From the NCBI RefSeq assembly GCF_000377565.1, contig NZ_KB898354.1:310001-374000 (forward strand): 64,000 bases of DNA, written 5' to 3'. Position numbers and translations under genes: made by a program. Under the pieces are notes generated by a model. That model did not search any database and was not told where the DNA came from. It saw nothing but the letters and a program-made list of their open reading frames with translations. This document shows, one piece after another, positions 27,988 through 36,852 of this stretch. The DNA is from Rhizobium sp. 2MFCol3.1. GTDB taxonomy: Bacteria; Pseudomonadota; Alphaproteobacteria; Rhizobiales; Rhizobiaceae. Position 1 is the stretch's first letter, and each line of letters starts with the position of its first letter.

Positions 27988-27995
27988 GCGTTACC

Positions 27996-28682
27996 ATGGA
28001 GACCTCGCTCTATCTGCCGGTGAAGGCCTTTCTGGAGGCGGCGGGGTATGTCGTGAAGGGGGAGGTCGCTAGCTGCGATGTCGTGGGCTTGAGCGAAAGC
28101 GAGCCGCCGGTCGTGGTCGTTTGCGAATTGAAGATGTCGTTCAATCTTGAGCTTATCCTGCAGGCGGTCGACCGGGCGGCGATGGCCGATGAGGTCTGGA
28201 TCGCGGCAAGGGTCTCGGCCAAGGGGCGGGGGCGGGAGGCAGACAGGCGCTATCGCGATCTCTGCCGTCGGATGGGAATCGGCATGCTCGGGATATCCGA
28301 TACCGGCGAGGTCAGCGTCATCGTCAGCTCCGTGTCGCCGATGCCGAGGACGAACCCGAAGCGGCGGACGCGGCTTGTGAAGGAACACCGGAAGAGACAG
28401 GGCGATCCGGCGCTCGGCGGCGCCACGCGCTCGCCGATCATGACCGCCTACCGCCAGCAGGCGCTGATCTGCGCCTCGGCGCTGCAACAGGGGCTGGCGC
28501 GGCCGCGCGACATGAAGACATGGGCGCCGCAGGCGGGACGCATTCTGCTCGACAACGTCTATGGGTGGTTCGACCGGCAGGGGAAGGGCGTCTATGCGCT
28601 GAACGAGGCGGGCGAGGCGGCTTTGTTGCGCTGGCCGCAGACGGTGGTGTTTGGTGGCGATGCGGGTGAGGGCGGGGAGTAG
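27996..28682 (+). CDS. DUF2161 protein, putative PD-(D/E)XK-type phosphodiesterase
   Basis: A 228-residue protein. The N-terminal half fits the DUF2161 nuclease-like fold: Asp28 in CDVVGLS, then CELKMSFNLELILQAVDR with Glu44-x-Lys46 of the PD-(D/E)XK core. The C-terminal half (from residue 136, GDPALGGATRSPIMTAYRQQ) is a helical or winged-helix-like region ending near LLRWPQTVVF. Cellular role unknown; such folds often belong to nucleases. Part of this gene, from codon 136 to near its end, is duplicated as a broken copy at 31031. Confidence 0.82.
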   Translation: METSLYLPVKAFLEAAGYVVKGEVASCDVVGLSESEPPVVVVCELKMSFNLELILQAVDRAAMADEVWIAARVSAKGRGREADRRYRDLCRRMGIGMLGISDTGEVSVIVSSVSPMPRTNPKRRTRLVKEHRKRQGDPALGGATRSPIMTAYRQQALICASALQQGLARPRDMKTWAPQAGRILLDNVYGWFDRQGKGVYALNEAGEAALLRWPQTVVFGGDAGEGGE

Positions 28683-29100
28683 CGGTTGCAATCATTCGGA
28701 CCGGTTTTGGCCATTGCAGACGTCTTCGTCAGCAACGTTTCGCCGCGTAGCCCCCTCACCCTACCCTCTCCCCGAGGGGAGAGGGGAAGAGACCGCAGAG
28801 GGTGCCGCTGTCCCCTTCTCCCCCGCGGGGGGAAGGTGTCCGAAGGGTTCAGGTGCAACAAGTTGCACCTGGGATGAGGGGGGCTCCGGATGCTGAGTTA
28901 GCCGTGTCCGCGGGTCACTGCGTACGAAGACCGCTTCCGGCCCTAAGCAAGTTACAGTTTCCTTCTTTCCGGGGCCGGCTCATTGATCCCCGGCGCGAAC
29001 CTCAGTCCGCGATTACATATCTGCGTTGCACAATAAGCAGTACGCGTTTGCCTAAAACAGGAGCATAAGGCGCGTAGTGCCGCACGTGAGGATATTTGTC
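28683..29100. other. intergenic region with a palindromic element
   Basis: About 420 bases without a convincing gene. The first part holds the repeat described at 28752-28880. The remainder (28890-29080) shows no ORF, tRNA-like fold or recognised RNA; it should include the promoter of the small membrane protein at 29101. Confidence 0.5.
28752..28880. repeat. third palindromic intergenic element
   Basis: It contains three palindromic units: CCCTCTCCCC-GA-GGGGAGAGGG (28764-28785), CCTTCTCCCCCGCGGGGGGAAGG (28814-28836) and AGGTGCAAC-AA-GTTGCACCT (28851-28870). The middle unit resembles the hairpins of the element at 26424, including the following GTCCGAAGG sequence, so the two are related repeats. 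Confidence 0.65.
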
Positions 29101-29325
29101 ATGGATTGGTTTCCCATAGTCTTCGTGATTTTCAAGGTTCTCGCGTTGGGCACGGGAATGTACTTCGCCATCAAGTGGCACTACGATCAGGTGGATAAGA
29201 TCGAGAGAGGCTCGGTACTGCTCGCGGGCGGCAAGATCGCGGGAGCTTTCGTGCTGGCGCTCTTGGGTGTCGGGGTCGTCGCCTTCGTCATGAGCAGCAT
29301 GCTTGGTTTGGACCTGGGTCTCTGA
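29101..29325 (+). CDS. small membrane protein, hypothetical
   Basis: A 74-residue protein with two transmembrane helices: WFPIVFVIFKVLALGTGMYF (2-21) and GAFVLALLGVGVVAFVMSSM (about 47-66), joined by a charged loop. GAGGA nine bases before the ATG at 29101 supports this start over the in-frame GTG at 29077. No family recognised. Confidence 0.6.
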   Translation: MDWFPIVFVIFKVLALGTGMYFAIKWHYDQVDKIERGSVLLAGGKIAGAFVLALLGVGVVAFVMSSMLGLDLGL

Positions 29326-29458
29326 TCGTGGAGTCGGTGCCCTCCGTGGCCTTCATTGCGGTCTTTGTTGGCCGAAGAAGGCGCTCGTGAAACCTGCTGC
29401 GATTAAGGTGCGCCGGGCATTCTCGTGAAAAGTCCGCCCGGGCGACCTAGCCGCAAAC

Positions 29459-30430
29459 CTAGCTAGGATTTCCCGACAACAGAGAAAGCGCGGCACCGGG
29501 GATCCTTTGGTGCGCCAGCCATTGCACCGGCGTCACGCCGACTTCGGTGCGGAATGCCGTGCGTAGCGCATGGGCATCAGGAAAACCGCTGCGCACGGCG
29601 ACGTCGTCCAGCCCGCGTACGCCGGCCACCAATAGCTCCTTCGCTCGTGCCACGCGCACACGCCTTATCCATTCGCCGAGACTGCCTCCGGTCCGTGCCC
29701 GGATATGGCGCGTCAGGCTCCGGCGGCTCATGTTCGAGCGCTTGGCCAGTTCATCCAGCGAAGGCGGCGCGATGGGATCGGCGCGCAGGACTTCGAGAAG
29801 TTCGGTCACTCGTCGATCGGCAGTCGATCCGATCGCTGGCCGTTCGATCAGTTGCGGTTGTCCGCCCGCGCGCTGAGGGGCAACGACGAGATGGCGCGCT
29901 ATCCGGTTTGCTTCACCAATCCCGCAAATCCGGCCAAGCAGATGCAGGCAGCAATCCAGCCCCGAAGCGACACCGGCGGACGTCAGGACGCGGCCTTCGT
30001 CCACGAACAGCGCGGCCGCATCGACCGTTACACCCGGATAGCGGGCCGCGAAGGTTTCCGCATGCGCCCAATGGGTCGTTGCGCGCCGCCGATCCAGCAG
30101 TCCGGCCTCGGCAAGGCCGAAGGCCCCCAGGCACAAGCCCACGACGATGGATCCTCGAGCATCGGCCGCCTTCAGCTTGGCAACGATATCGGGCGATACG
30201 GGCTCGTTCACGCTCCGCCAACCCGGTAAAATGACGATGTCGGCGTCATCGACAGCATCCAGCCGATGGGCGGCCTCGATGATCATGCCGCCACCCGTGT
30301 TCAGCCGGAACTGATCCGAGCACACCTGAACCTGATGCCCACCCGCAAGGAGCCCCTCGCCGAACACGGCCAGCGGCGTGGATAGCATGAAAGGGCTGAT
30401 ATGGTCGTAAGCGATGATGGCGATGCGCAT
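29459..30430 (-). CDS. GlxA-type regulator (DJ-1/PfpI sensor plus AraC DNA-binding domain)
   Basis: The protein is 323 residues. The first 170 or so form a DJ-1/PfpI amidotransferase-like domain (VVILPGW-type stretch, GLCLGAFGLAEAGLLD with the elbow cysteine, TTHWAHAETFAARYP). The C-terminal part (about 215-310) is an AraC/XylS double helix-turn-helix (SLDELAKRSNMSRRSLTRHI; FPDAHALRTAFRTEVGVTP). Such proteins sense small nitrogen or carbon metabolites. It is divergent from an isochorismatase-family hydrolase 97 bases away, the likely target gene. Confidence 0.88.
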   Translation of the reverse strand: MRIAIIAYDHISPFMLSTPLAVFGEGLLAGGHQVQVCSDQFRLNTGGGMIIEAAHRLDAVDDADIVILPGWRSVNEPVSPDIVAKLKAADARGSIVVGLCLGAFGLAEAGLLDRRRATTHWAHAETFAARYPGVTVDAAALFVDEGRVLTSAGVASGLDCCLHLLGRICGIGEANRIARHLVVAPQRAGGQPQLIERPAIGSTADRRVTELLEVLRADPIAPPSLDELAKRSNMSRRSLTRHIRARTGGSLGEWIRRVRVARAKELLVAGVRGLDDVAVRSGFPDAHALRTAFRTEVGVTPVQWLAHQRIPGAALSLLSGNPS

Positions 30431-30527
30431 TGGCCCGATTTACACGATAAAAGGCAATCAGGCCACTCAACGGTGACGAAATCGGATGTCATCACTGTCA
30501 GCGAAACATCAAAATGGAGCCTCCCTG

Positions 30528-31025
30528 ATGACCCGCACCCTTCTCGTGATCGACGTTCAGAATGACTATTTCCCCGGCGGCGCGCTGCCGCTCTGGGAGG
30601 CCGAAGAAACAGAGAAGCGGATCGTCGAGGCGATCCGGCAAGCACGCGCAAGGGGTGACGGGATTGTCCTCGTTCGGCACGTGTCGACCGCTCCTACGGG
30701 CCCGTTTGCCGCCGGCGGCCATGGCGTTGAGATCCGCCCGGCTGTTCTGGCTGCGGCTGGCGATGCTCCGGTGGTGACGAAGCAGTATGCAGACGCATTT
30801 CAGGAGACGAACCTCGCAGATCATTTGAAGGGAACGACGGAATTGCTGGTCTGCGGGATGATGACACAGAACTGCGTGGTGTTTACGGCATTGTCACGCG
30901 CTGCGCAGGACTTCCAGATCAAGGTGATCGACGATCTTTGCACTGCTCCCCTGGAGGTCGTCCATCTGATCGCCTTGAGTGCCTTGCGGTCCAAGACACG
31001 GGTTATCCACTCTTCCGAGGTTTGA
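30528..31025 (+). CDS. isochorismatase-family cysteine hydrolase
   Basis: A 165-residue enzyme with the cysteine-hydrolase triad Asp9 (VIDVQNDYF), Lys85 (TKQYADAF) and Cys116 (MMTQNCVVFT). Family members cleave amides or enol ethers such as nicotinamide, N-carbamoyl compounds or isochorismate; the substrate is not predictable. GGAG nine bases upstream supports the ATG at 30528, not the earlier codon at 30486. Divergent from the GlxA-type regulator. Its stop is directly followed by the broken DUF2161 copy. Confidence 0.88.
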   Translation: MTRTLLVIDVQNDYFPGGALPLWEAEETEKRIVEAIRQARARGDGIVLVRHVSTAPTGPFAAGGHGVEIRPAVLAAAGDAPVVTKQYADAFQETNLADHLKGTTELLVCGMMTQNCVVFTALSRAAQDFQIKVIDDLCTAPLEVVHLIALSALRSKTRVIHSSEV

Positions 31026-31030
31026 GGCGC

Positions 31031-31280
31031 GGCGATCCGGTGCTCGGCGGCGCCACGCGCTCGCCGATCATGACCGCCTACCGACAACAGGCGCTGATCT
31101 GTGCCTCCGCCTTGCAACAGGGGCTAACGCGGCCGCTCGACACGAAGACATGGGCGCCGCATCCTGCTCGACAATGTCTATGGCTGGTTCGACCGGCAGG
31201 GGAAGGGGGTCTATGCGCTGAACGAGGCCGGCGAGGCGGCGTTGTTGCGCTGGCCGCAGACGGTGGTGTTTGGTGAGGAT
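31031..31280 (+). pseudogene. duplicated, frameshifted 3' fragment of the DUF2161 gene
   Basis: From 31031 the sequence repeats 28401 onward (GGCGATCCGG.GCTCGGCGGC and so on) for about 240 bases in the same orientation, offset by 2,630 bases, with scattered substitutions. An 11-base deletion (the AGGCGGGACGC present in the intact copy) breaks the frame after codons for TWAP. The fragment corresponds to residues 136 to near the end of the intact protein. It has no start of its own and is a relic. Confidence 0.88.
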
Positions 31281-31359
31281 GGGGGAGTTCCGCTAGATGC
31301 GCTTCCACTAGACGCTAACATCAACTCCCGTTAAGGATGTGTATTCTACAGGGGGCATT

Positions 31360-32079
31360 ATGCGGCATTCATTATTATTTTCGATTGTTTTTTCAGTAAG
31401 CGTCACCGTTGCAGGCTTATGGTCGTCTTCGGGCAAGGCCGCTGATCTCGCGACACCCGAGAAGGCGATTTCTGCGTACATCGATGCCATTACTCATGAA
31501 GACTTCAAGGCCATCATTGCCGCCACGGCTGTGGAGAGAATGAGTGCGCAATTCGACTTCGTCGCGTCTGTAAACCGACTTCAGATGCTTAGCGCTTCCT
31601 ACCCCATGCCACCGAGCGATCCGCTTTTTGTAGACCTCAACAGGGCCAAATTTGCCAGCCAGATTTCTCAGCAGGTTCAGTTACTAATCTACAGCCTGAT
31701 GACCACGAGGGATTTCGTCAGCAGCAGCACGGTGCGAGTCGATGCGGCCGGTGCCAGCGATTTCGTCAACTCACTACGTGCCGATCGGCTAAAAGGCCTT
31801 TCGCTTGTTAAAGTCGGCATCCCGAATCCTGGCATCATGAACAACAAGGCACATCAGGCCAATATGGCTCTGCTTGCCGCTAGCAACGGTGCGGATGAGA
31901 TGACCGAGCGCGTTGCGTTGGTTTCGTTCGAGGGAAGCCAGCATGCGATTGGTTTCACTGTCCTGCGATATGGAAACGACTGGGCGATACTCTCGCAAAC
32001 TTCACTCGCGGCCGCCACGATCGGCCTGGGGGGGGCAAAGCGCATCTCGTCTGCAGCTTTTGACGACATGCTCCGCTGA
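31360..32079 (+). CDS. secreted hypothetical protein
   Basis: A 239-residue protein with a Sec signal peptide (MRHSLLFSIVFSVSVTVAGL, cleavage near GKAADLA). The mature part begins with TPEKAISAYIDAITHEDFKA, a pattern often seen in periplasmic NTF2-like or DUF4878-type proteins, but I cannot assign a family. An agggggcatt sequence precedes the ATG at 31360, preferred over 31339. The gene is clearly less G/C-rich than its neighbours. Confidence 0.7.
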   Translation: MRHSLLFSIVFSVSVTVAGLWSSSGKAADLATPEKAISAYIDAITHEDFKAIIAATAVERMSAQFDFVASVNRLQMLSASYPMPPSDPLFVDLNRAKFASQISQQVQLLIYSLMTTRDFVSSSTVRVDAAGASDFVNSLRADRLKGLSLVKVGIPNPGIMNNKAHQANMALLAASNGADEMTERVALVSFEGSQHAIGFTVLRYGNDWAILSQTSLAAATIGLGGAKRISSAAFDDMLR

Positions 32080-32290
32080 TCGTAAGCTTACGATCGCTGG
32101 TGGTACAATCCGATCTGTTTCGCCTTCCCACACTTCCACTTTGACAAATCGCCATTTCTGGCCCATATCCCCCGCAACAGCCGCCTGCGCGATTTTCGCG
32201 CGGGCGGTTTTGCGTTTGAATGGCATTGTTTCTGCAATTCGTTCGCATCCGCACCGGTATTTGGACATCTAAGAAGGCAGAGGGACAGAG

Positions 32291-33205
32291 ATGAGCGAAC
32301 AGGGAAACCTTACGGTTCGGAAGCTGGCATTCTGGGGCATTCCGATGTCGCTTGGGGTCATGGGCCTGAAGATGGTGGCATGGTGGGTCACAGGATCGGT
32401 GGCGCTTTTGTCCGATGGGCTGGAATCGACCGTCAACGTCGTTGCCGCCTTCATCGCCTTCTTCGTCATCCGCTATGCGCAGAAGCCGGCGGATCACGAT
32501 CATCCCTTCGGGCACCACAAGGCGGAGTATCTCTCGGCCGTTACCGAGGGTGTGCTGATCGTTGTCGCAGCACTTCTGATCGTCAACGAGGCGGTGGGGC
32601 ATCTGGCCGATCCGCGCATGCTCGAGGCGCCGGTGCTGGGTCTTGCCATCAACTTCGCGGCCGGCGTGATCAACGCCGTCTGGGCGCGACTTCTGATCAC
32701 GACCGGGCGCAAGTATCGCTCGGCGGCGCTGACGGCGGATGGCCAGCATATCATGTCTGACGTCGTCACCTCCGTCGGCGTGCTGATCGGCCTGTTGCTG
32801 GCGATCGCCACCGGCTATGCGATCTTCGACCCCATCCTCGCCATTCTGGTTGCCATCAACATCCTCTATCAGGGCTGGAAGGTGATCTCGCATTCGATCG
32901 GCGGGCTGATGGACCAGGCGGTCGAGCCGCAGGAAGAAGAAGCGATCAAGGCGGCGATCGCCTCGCATGCCACGGGTTCGCTTGGTGTGCACGATCTGAA
33001 GACGCGTCGCGCCGGCGCCGTCACTTTCATCGATTTCCATCTTGTCGTGCCGGCCGCAATGTCTGTAAGGCAGGCGCACGATATCTGCGATCGCCTTGAG
33101 GATGCCATCCGCGCCGTGCATCCGGGCTCCAGCATCGCCATTCACGTCGAGCCGGAGGGCGAAAAGGCCCATGGCATCCGCGTCAAAGTCATCAAGGAGG
33201 CTTGA
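32291..33205 (+). CDS. cation diffusion facilitator (CDF) metal efflux transporter
   Basis: A 304-residue inner-membrane antiporter exporting Zn2+, Fe2+, Mn2+ or similar. Six hydrophobic helices span about residues 12-205. The transport-site residues are visible as LLSDGLESTVN (Asp42) and ADGQHIMSDVV (His153, Asp157), and the cytoplasmic loop HDHPFGHHKAEY follows helix 2. The C-terminal domain (about 210-295) is the usual ferredoxin-like metal-binding part. Metal specificity cannot be fixed from sequence. Its stop is immediately followed by the queF start, so the two are probably translationally coupled. Confidence 0.92.
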   Translation: MSEQGNLTVRKLAFWGIPMSLGVMGLKMVAWWVTGSVALLSDGLESTVNVVAAFIAFFVIRYAQKPADHDHPFGHHKAEYLSAVTEGVLIVVAALLIVNEAVGHLADPRMLEAPVLGLAINFAAGVINAVWARLLITTGRKYRSAALTADGQHIMSDVVTSVGVLIGLLLAIATGYAIFDPILAILVAINILYQGWKVISHSIGGLMDQAVEPQEEEAIKAAIASHATGSLGVHDLKTRRAGAVTFIDFHLVVPAAMSVRQAHDICDRLEDAIRAVHPGSSIAIHVEPEGEKAHGIRVKVIKEA

Positions 33206-33670
33206 ATGCCCAATACAGACGTCTCCAGCCTGTCCATGCTGGGAAAACAGACCGAAGCGCCGACCTCGCCCGAGACGGCGGTGCTTGAAAAAGTGCCGTC
33301 CAACCATGCCGGTACCGATTACGTGGTGCGCTTCACCGCGCCGGAATTCACCTCGCTCTGCCCGATGACCGGGCAGCCGGATTTCGCCCATATCGTCATC
33401 GATTACATCCCGAACGAATGGCTGGTGGAATCCAAGGCGCTGAAACTCTTCCTGCACTCCTTCCGCAATCACGGCGCCTTCCACGAGGATTGCTCGATCT
33501 ATATCGCCAAGCGCATCGTCGAGCTGCTCGATCCGAAGTGGCTGAGGATCGGCGCCTATTGGTATCCGCGCGGCGGCATCCCGATCGACGTGTTCTGGCA
33601 GACCGGCAAGCCGCCCGAGGGCGTGTGGTTGCCCGACCAGGGTGTCGCGACCTATCGTGGTCGTGGTTGA
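33206..33670 (+). CDS. queF: NADPH-dependent 7-cyano-7-deazaguanine reductase
   Basis: Reduces preQ0 to preQ1 in queuosine tRNA modification. The 154-residue YkvM-type (short) form. Catalytic Cys52 and Asp59 are in [11 protein letters not shown], and the QueF signature is [13 protein letters not shown] (75-87) followed by FHEDC. The ATG abuts the stop of the CDF transporter gene with no spacer; the Shine-Dalgarno GGAGG lies inside the end of that gene. No preQ1 riboswitch seen. Confidence 0.96.
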   Translation: MPNTDVSSLSMLGKQTEAPTSPETAVLEKVPSNHAGTDYVVRFTAPEFTSLCPMTGQPDFAHIVIDYIPNEWLVESKALKLFLHSFRNHGAFHEDCSIYIAKRIVELLDPKWLRIGAYWYPRGGIPIDVFWQTGKPPEGVWLPDQGVATYRGRG

Positions 33671-33672
33671 AT

Positions 33673-34464
33673 TTAGTCAGCTGACTTGGCGGGATCGGGC
33701 GGGAAACTTGCCCGGTCCATGCGCAACGGGCGCCGCTCGCTTCTCAGCCATCCACGGATGAGGTTGCGGGCCCGGATGCCCTCGATCTTCAGCCTCAGCA
33801 GGTTCTTGCGCAGCTTGCTCGGCTTGAATGCGCGGTCGATCGACTTGCGGATGAAGGCCGCCTTGTCGGCGCTGCCGTCGAGGAACTGCATCTGGATGAC
33901 GGGGGCGGGCTCGATCTGGTAGGCCTTCAGCCAGGCGCGATGCCACATATAGGCGTCGAGCAGGCCGTAGGTCTCGGTATCCTTCAACATGCGCGCGGCA
34001 GCGCCCGGGCCGATGACATAGCCGGCCGTGCCGACTCGGTTCTGGAACACGCGGCGGGCGCTATAAGTCCCGTCGGTCCAGAGCGGATGTTTTGCGACGA
34101 TATGATCGCGTGGCGCGAATTCGAGATCATAGGCGATATCGTTGCCATCAGGGCGCGCCTCGATGCCGGCAAGGGCGTCGGCAAAGCTCTCTGACAGTAC
34201 GGCGTCGTCCTCCAGGATCAGCATCCGCTCGCCGCTATCGATGATCCTGCGCCAGGCGATGCGGTGCGAGGTGAAGCAGGCGACATCTTCGCGCAGCGTC
34301 GGGCTCGGCCAGCTGTCGGCGGCCTTCTGGCACTCCTCCGGCGTCAGATCGCGGGCCTCGAACGCATCCAGAAACTCGAAATCGAGGCCGAGCGCCTGCA
34401 TCTGCCGCGTCTGAAAGCGCCGCCTTGTTTCCTCGGCCTTGCGGCTGATGATGAGGGTTTTCAA
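33673..34464 (-). CDS. glycosyltransferase family 25 (LPS/LOS type)
   Basis: The protein is 263 residues. The order ACFTSHRIAWRRI, then MLILEDDAVL (the acidic nucleotide-sugar motif of GT25) and RVGTAGYVIGPGAAARML matches the GT25 family, which adds galactose or similar sugars to LPS or other envelope glycans. Cytoplasmic, likely membrane-associated through the basic C-terminus (RARNLIRGWLRSERRPLRM). The gene is convergent with queF. Confidence 0.88.
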   Translation of the reverse strand: MKTLIISRKAEETRRRFQTRQMQALGLDFEFLDAFEARDLTPEECQKAADSWPSPTLREDVACFTSHRIAWRRIIDSGERMLILEDDAVLSESFADALAGIEARPDGNDIAYDLEFAPRDHIVAKHPLWTDGTYSARRVFQNRVGTAGYVIGPGAAARMLKDTETYGLLDAYMWHRAWLKAYQIEPAPVIQMQFLDGSADKAAFIRKSIDRAFKPSKLRKNLLRLKIEGIRARNLIRGWLRSERRPLRMDRASFPPDPAKSAD

Positions 34465-34780
34465 TGCTCTGTCGTCCGCTCTGCTTGTCTTGAATTCAGT
34501 GATCGCGGCGGACCATATCGATGCTGAGGGGGCTTATCAATCGGTCGCCGGCGGCAACCACCGAAAGCTTCCGCCCGGCCCCGACACCGCAACAACGCCA
34601 CGGTCAAGTGCGCATCGCATCAGTTGGCCTCGTTCCTTCGTATGATGGCTCATCCGATCAGGTTAGTTGCAGTCTTGAGTTTCATATCTAATCTGCTGAA
34701 AAACAATTTGGGCGAGTGGGCAGTTGCAAGCGGCGGTACCCACGGACAGCCATCGATACCTTCAACAATCAGGTGCTCGG
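34465..34780. other. intergenic region without visible gene
   Basis: About 316 bases between the divergent GT25 and SASA-esterase genes. It presumably holds both promoters. I see no ORF of interest, palindrome or RNA-like fold. Confidence 0.5.
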
Positions 34781-35728
34781 ATGCTTCGAAATCTCATTTT
34801 CGGATGTGCCGCATTGCTTGCGGTGTTCGTCTCCGGCGGCATGAGCGCTCGCCATCAGATCTTTCCCTGGCCGCAGCTCTCCGCGATGAAGCACCAGATC
34901 GTGGGGTCTGAAACCGAACCGCTGCCGCCAAGCCGATATACGTTCGACGACAAGGAGCGCCTCATCGGGGATGAGACGAAAACGGCTGTCTCGTGTCCCG
35001 CTCAGACCGACCGCACCGCCGTCTTGCTGGTGATCGGGCAGTCCAATGCCGCCAATGATGGCGGCCAGCGTCACAGATCGACCTATGGCGAGCGGGTGAT
35101 CAACGCCTTTGACGGCCATTGCTTCATCGCCGCATCGCCGCTTCTCGGTTCGACGGACACCAAGGGAGAGTATTGGACTGAGATCGGCAATTCGCTGATC
35201 GCATCCGGGCGGTATGACAATGTCATCATCGCGCCGGTTGCCTATTCCGGCTCCGCGGTGGCGCGGTGGGCCGAAGGCGGTGACATCAACCCGGTGCTCG
35301 CCGACAGCACGAAAAAGCTTCACGACGCCGGCTACCGCGTGACCAGCGTGCTTTGGGTGCAGGGAGAGGCCGATTTCGTCCTGGGCACCAGCACGCAGGA
35401 TTACGAACAGCGTTTCCTGTCGATGGTCGGGACGCTGCGTGGGCTTGGGGTCGCAGCTCCGGTCTACATCTCGGTGGCGACCAAGTGCCTTGAGCCCAGG
35501 AATGGCGGGCTGAAGCAGCATGCCGTGGACAATGCGATCGAGCGGGCGCAGCTTGCTTTGCCCAAGAGCGGCAACGGCATCGTGCAGGGCGTGAACTCGG
35601 ACGTGCTGCTCAACGGCGACGACCGCTACGACGATTGCCACATCGGGGCCTCGGGTGCCGAGAAAGTTACGGCCGCGTGGCGCGATCTGCTGCTTGCAGG
35701 CCCGCAGTTGCAGGCTTCGTCGCAATAA
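34781..35728 (+). CDS. SASA/SGNH-type carbohydrate esterase, secreted
   Basis: A 315-residue protein with an N-terminal signal or anchor (residues 4-20). The domain starts near 80 with VLLVIGQSNAAN, the SGNH block I with nucleophile Ser88, continues with VLWVQGEADF (the sialate O-acetylesterase hallmark of the SASA family) and ends with DDCHIGASGAEK, giving the catalytic His. It probably removes O-acetyl groups from extracellular or envelope polysaccharide. The ATG at 34781 gives a proper signal peptide; the open frame upstream does not. Confidence 0.82.
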   Translation: MLRNLIFGCAALLAVFVSGGMSARHQIFPWPQLSAMKHQIVGSETEPLPPSRYTFDDKERLIGDETKTAVSCPAQTDRTAVLLVIGQSNAANDGGQRHRSTYGERVINAFDGHCFIAASPLLGSTDTKGEYWTEIGNSLIASGRYDNVIIAPVAYSGSAVARWAEGGDINPVLADSTKKLHDAGYRVTSVLWVQGEADFVLGTSTQDYEQRFLSMVGTLRGLGVAAPVYISVATKCLEPRNGGLKQHAVDNAIERAQLALPKSGNGIVQGVNSDVLLNGDDRYDDCHIGASGAEKVTAAWRDLLLAGPQLQASSQ

Positions 35729-35793
35729 GGATGCTTACGCGCTCGCTTGGCGGGGCCGCTTCAGCGCGGCCCCTGATGCGTTCACGGCGATCG

Positions 35794-36627
35794 TCAGACG
35801 TTGAAGCTGTCGTCGCTGCCGAAGTCGGACTGATCGTCGAAATTGTCGTCGTCGTTGTCGTAATCGGCCTGCCGCAGGCCGCTGTCGTCATTGTTGTTGT
35901 CGTTGTTATCGGCCACGTTATTGTCCGCGACGTGGCGCGTGTTGTCGGCATCGTTGGATGCCTGCTGGCTGCCGCCGTCATTGTTGTAATAGTTGTTGAT
36001 GACGGTCTCTTCGGTCGGCGCGCTTGCTGGCGTCGCGCCCGAGCCGAGGCCAAGCGACGACATGTGGTTGCCGCTGAAGATGCCGCTCAGCGAATTGGCA
36101 AGCAGCATGCCGCCGGCGACGCCGGCCGCGGTGCCGAGCGCGCCCTGCAGGAAGCTGCCGCCTGCCGACGGGGCAGACGCCTGCTGGCTCCAGGGGCCGG
36201 AGGGTTGCTGCTGCATGCGCGGGGCGGTGTCGAAGCCCTGGTTTTGCTGAATCTGCTGGCGCGGGGCGCTGCCCCATGGGCCTGGTGATGCGGCATCCGA
36301 AGGTGCCGGCTGCTGCCGCTGCTGCGGCGGCTGGCTGCTGCCGAAGATGGAGGAGAGGAACCCGCCGCCTTGTTCGGCCTTGTGGGTGTCGCTCTGATCC
36401 GCCTCGAGCTGGCGGACGCGCTCTTCCAGTTCCTTGATGTGATTGGCGGCGGCCTCCAGGCCCTTTTCCTGGACGATCACGGCCTGGGCCAGATAGTAGG
36501 CCGCATAGGGCTGCTCGCGGGTGCTCTGCTCGACCAGCTGTTCGGCGTCGCGGTCGCGCGGCGTTGCGGCTGCGGTGCGGACGCGCTCGAAAAGCGCGGT
36601 CAGGAGTTGGCGTTCTTCGGGTGACAT
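35794..36627 (-). CDS. DUF2076 domain protein with Asn/Asp-rich tail
   Basis: The protein is 277 residues. The N-terminal DUF2076 region (MSPEERQLLTALFERVRTAA) covers about 1-80 and ends in a short coiled coil. A Pro/Gln/Ser-rich linker follows (about 95-155). Next comes a glycine/alanine-rich hydrophobic segment, GGSFLQGALGTAAGVAGGML, which may touch the membrane. The last 60 residues are almost only Asn, Asp, Gln and Ser. AAGGAG nine bases before the ATG at 36627 supports the start. The biochemical role of the family is unknown. Confidence 0.82.
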   Translation of the reverse strand: MSPEERQLLTALFERVRTAAATPRDRDAEQLVEQSTREQPYAAYYLAQAVIVQEKGLEAAANHIKELEERVRQLEADQSDTHKAEQGGGFLSSIFGSSQPPQQRQQPAPSDAASPGPWGSAPRQQIQQNQGFDTAPRMQQQPSGPWSQQASAPSAGGSFLQGALGTAAGVAGGMLLANSLSGIFSGNHMSSLGLGSGATPASAPTEETVINNYYNNDGGSQQASNDADNTRHVADNNVADNNDNNNDDSGLRQADYDNDDDNFDDQSDFGSDDSFNV

Positions 36628-36852
36628 CGGCTGTCTCCTTTGCTGCGTGCGCATGTGGTCTCAAGTGGATCGCTTGAGAAGGACGTAGGAACGGATTGAG
36701 ACTTTTCAAAGCCTCCACAAGTTACATTTCAGTAAGCCAATGACCCCTAACCATATCTTCACCCGTTCCGTGGCTTGTCTTTTTCACGCATTGTTTTACG
36801 CATTGAGTCGCACTATGTGCGGGGAACCCGAATTTACGTGAGAGAGGTTCGA

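Noticed and set aside
28401..31280. Insertion sequence or transposon between the duplicated DUF2161 segments
   Set aside because: No transposase, terminal inverted repeats or target duplication were found; the block contains ordinary metabolic genes.
32080..32290. Possible metal-responsive riboswitch before the CDF transporter
   Set aside because: I looked for a yybP-ykoY-like or other fold in the 210-base gap and could not draw a convincing conserved structure.
31955..33484. Minus-strand ORF of 509 codons spanning the CDF and queF genes
   Set aside because: It crosses two well-supported plus-strand genes and the intergenic gap and shows shadow composition.
33205..33673. preQ1 riboswitch for queF
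   Set aside because: queF starts directly after the CDF stop codon, leaving no leader for a riboswitch.
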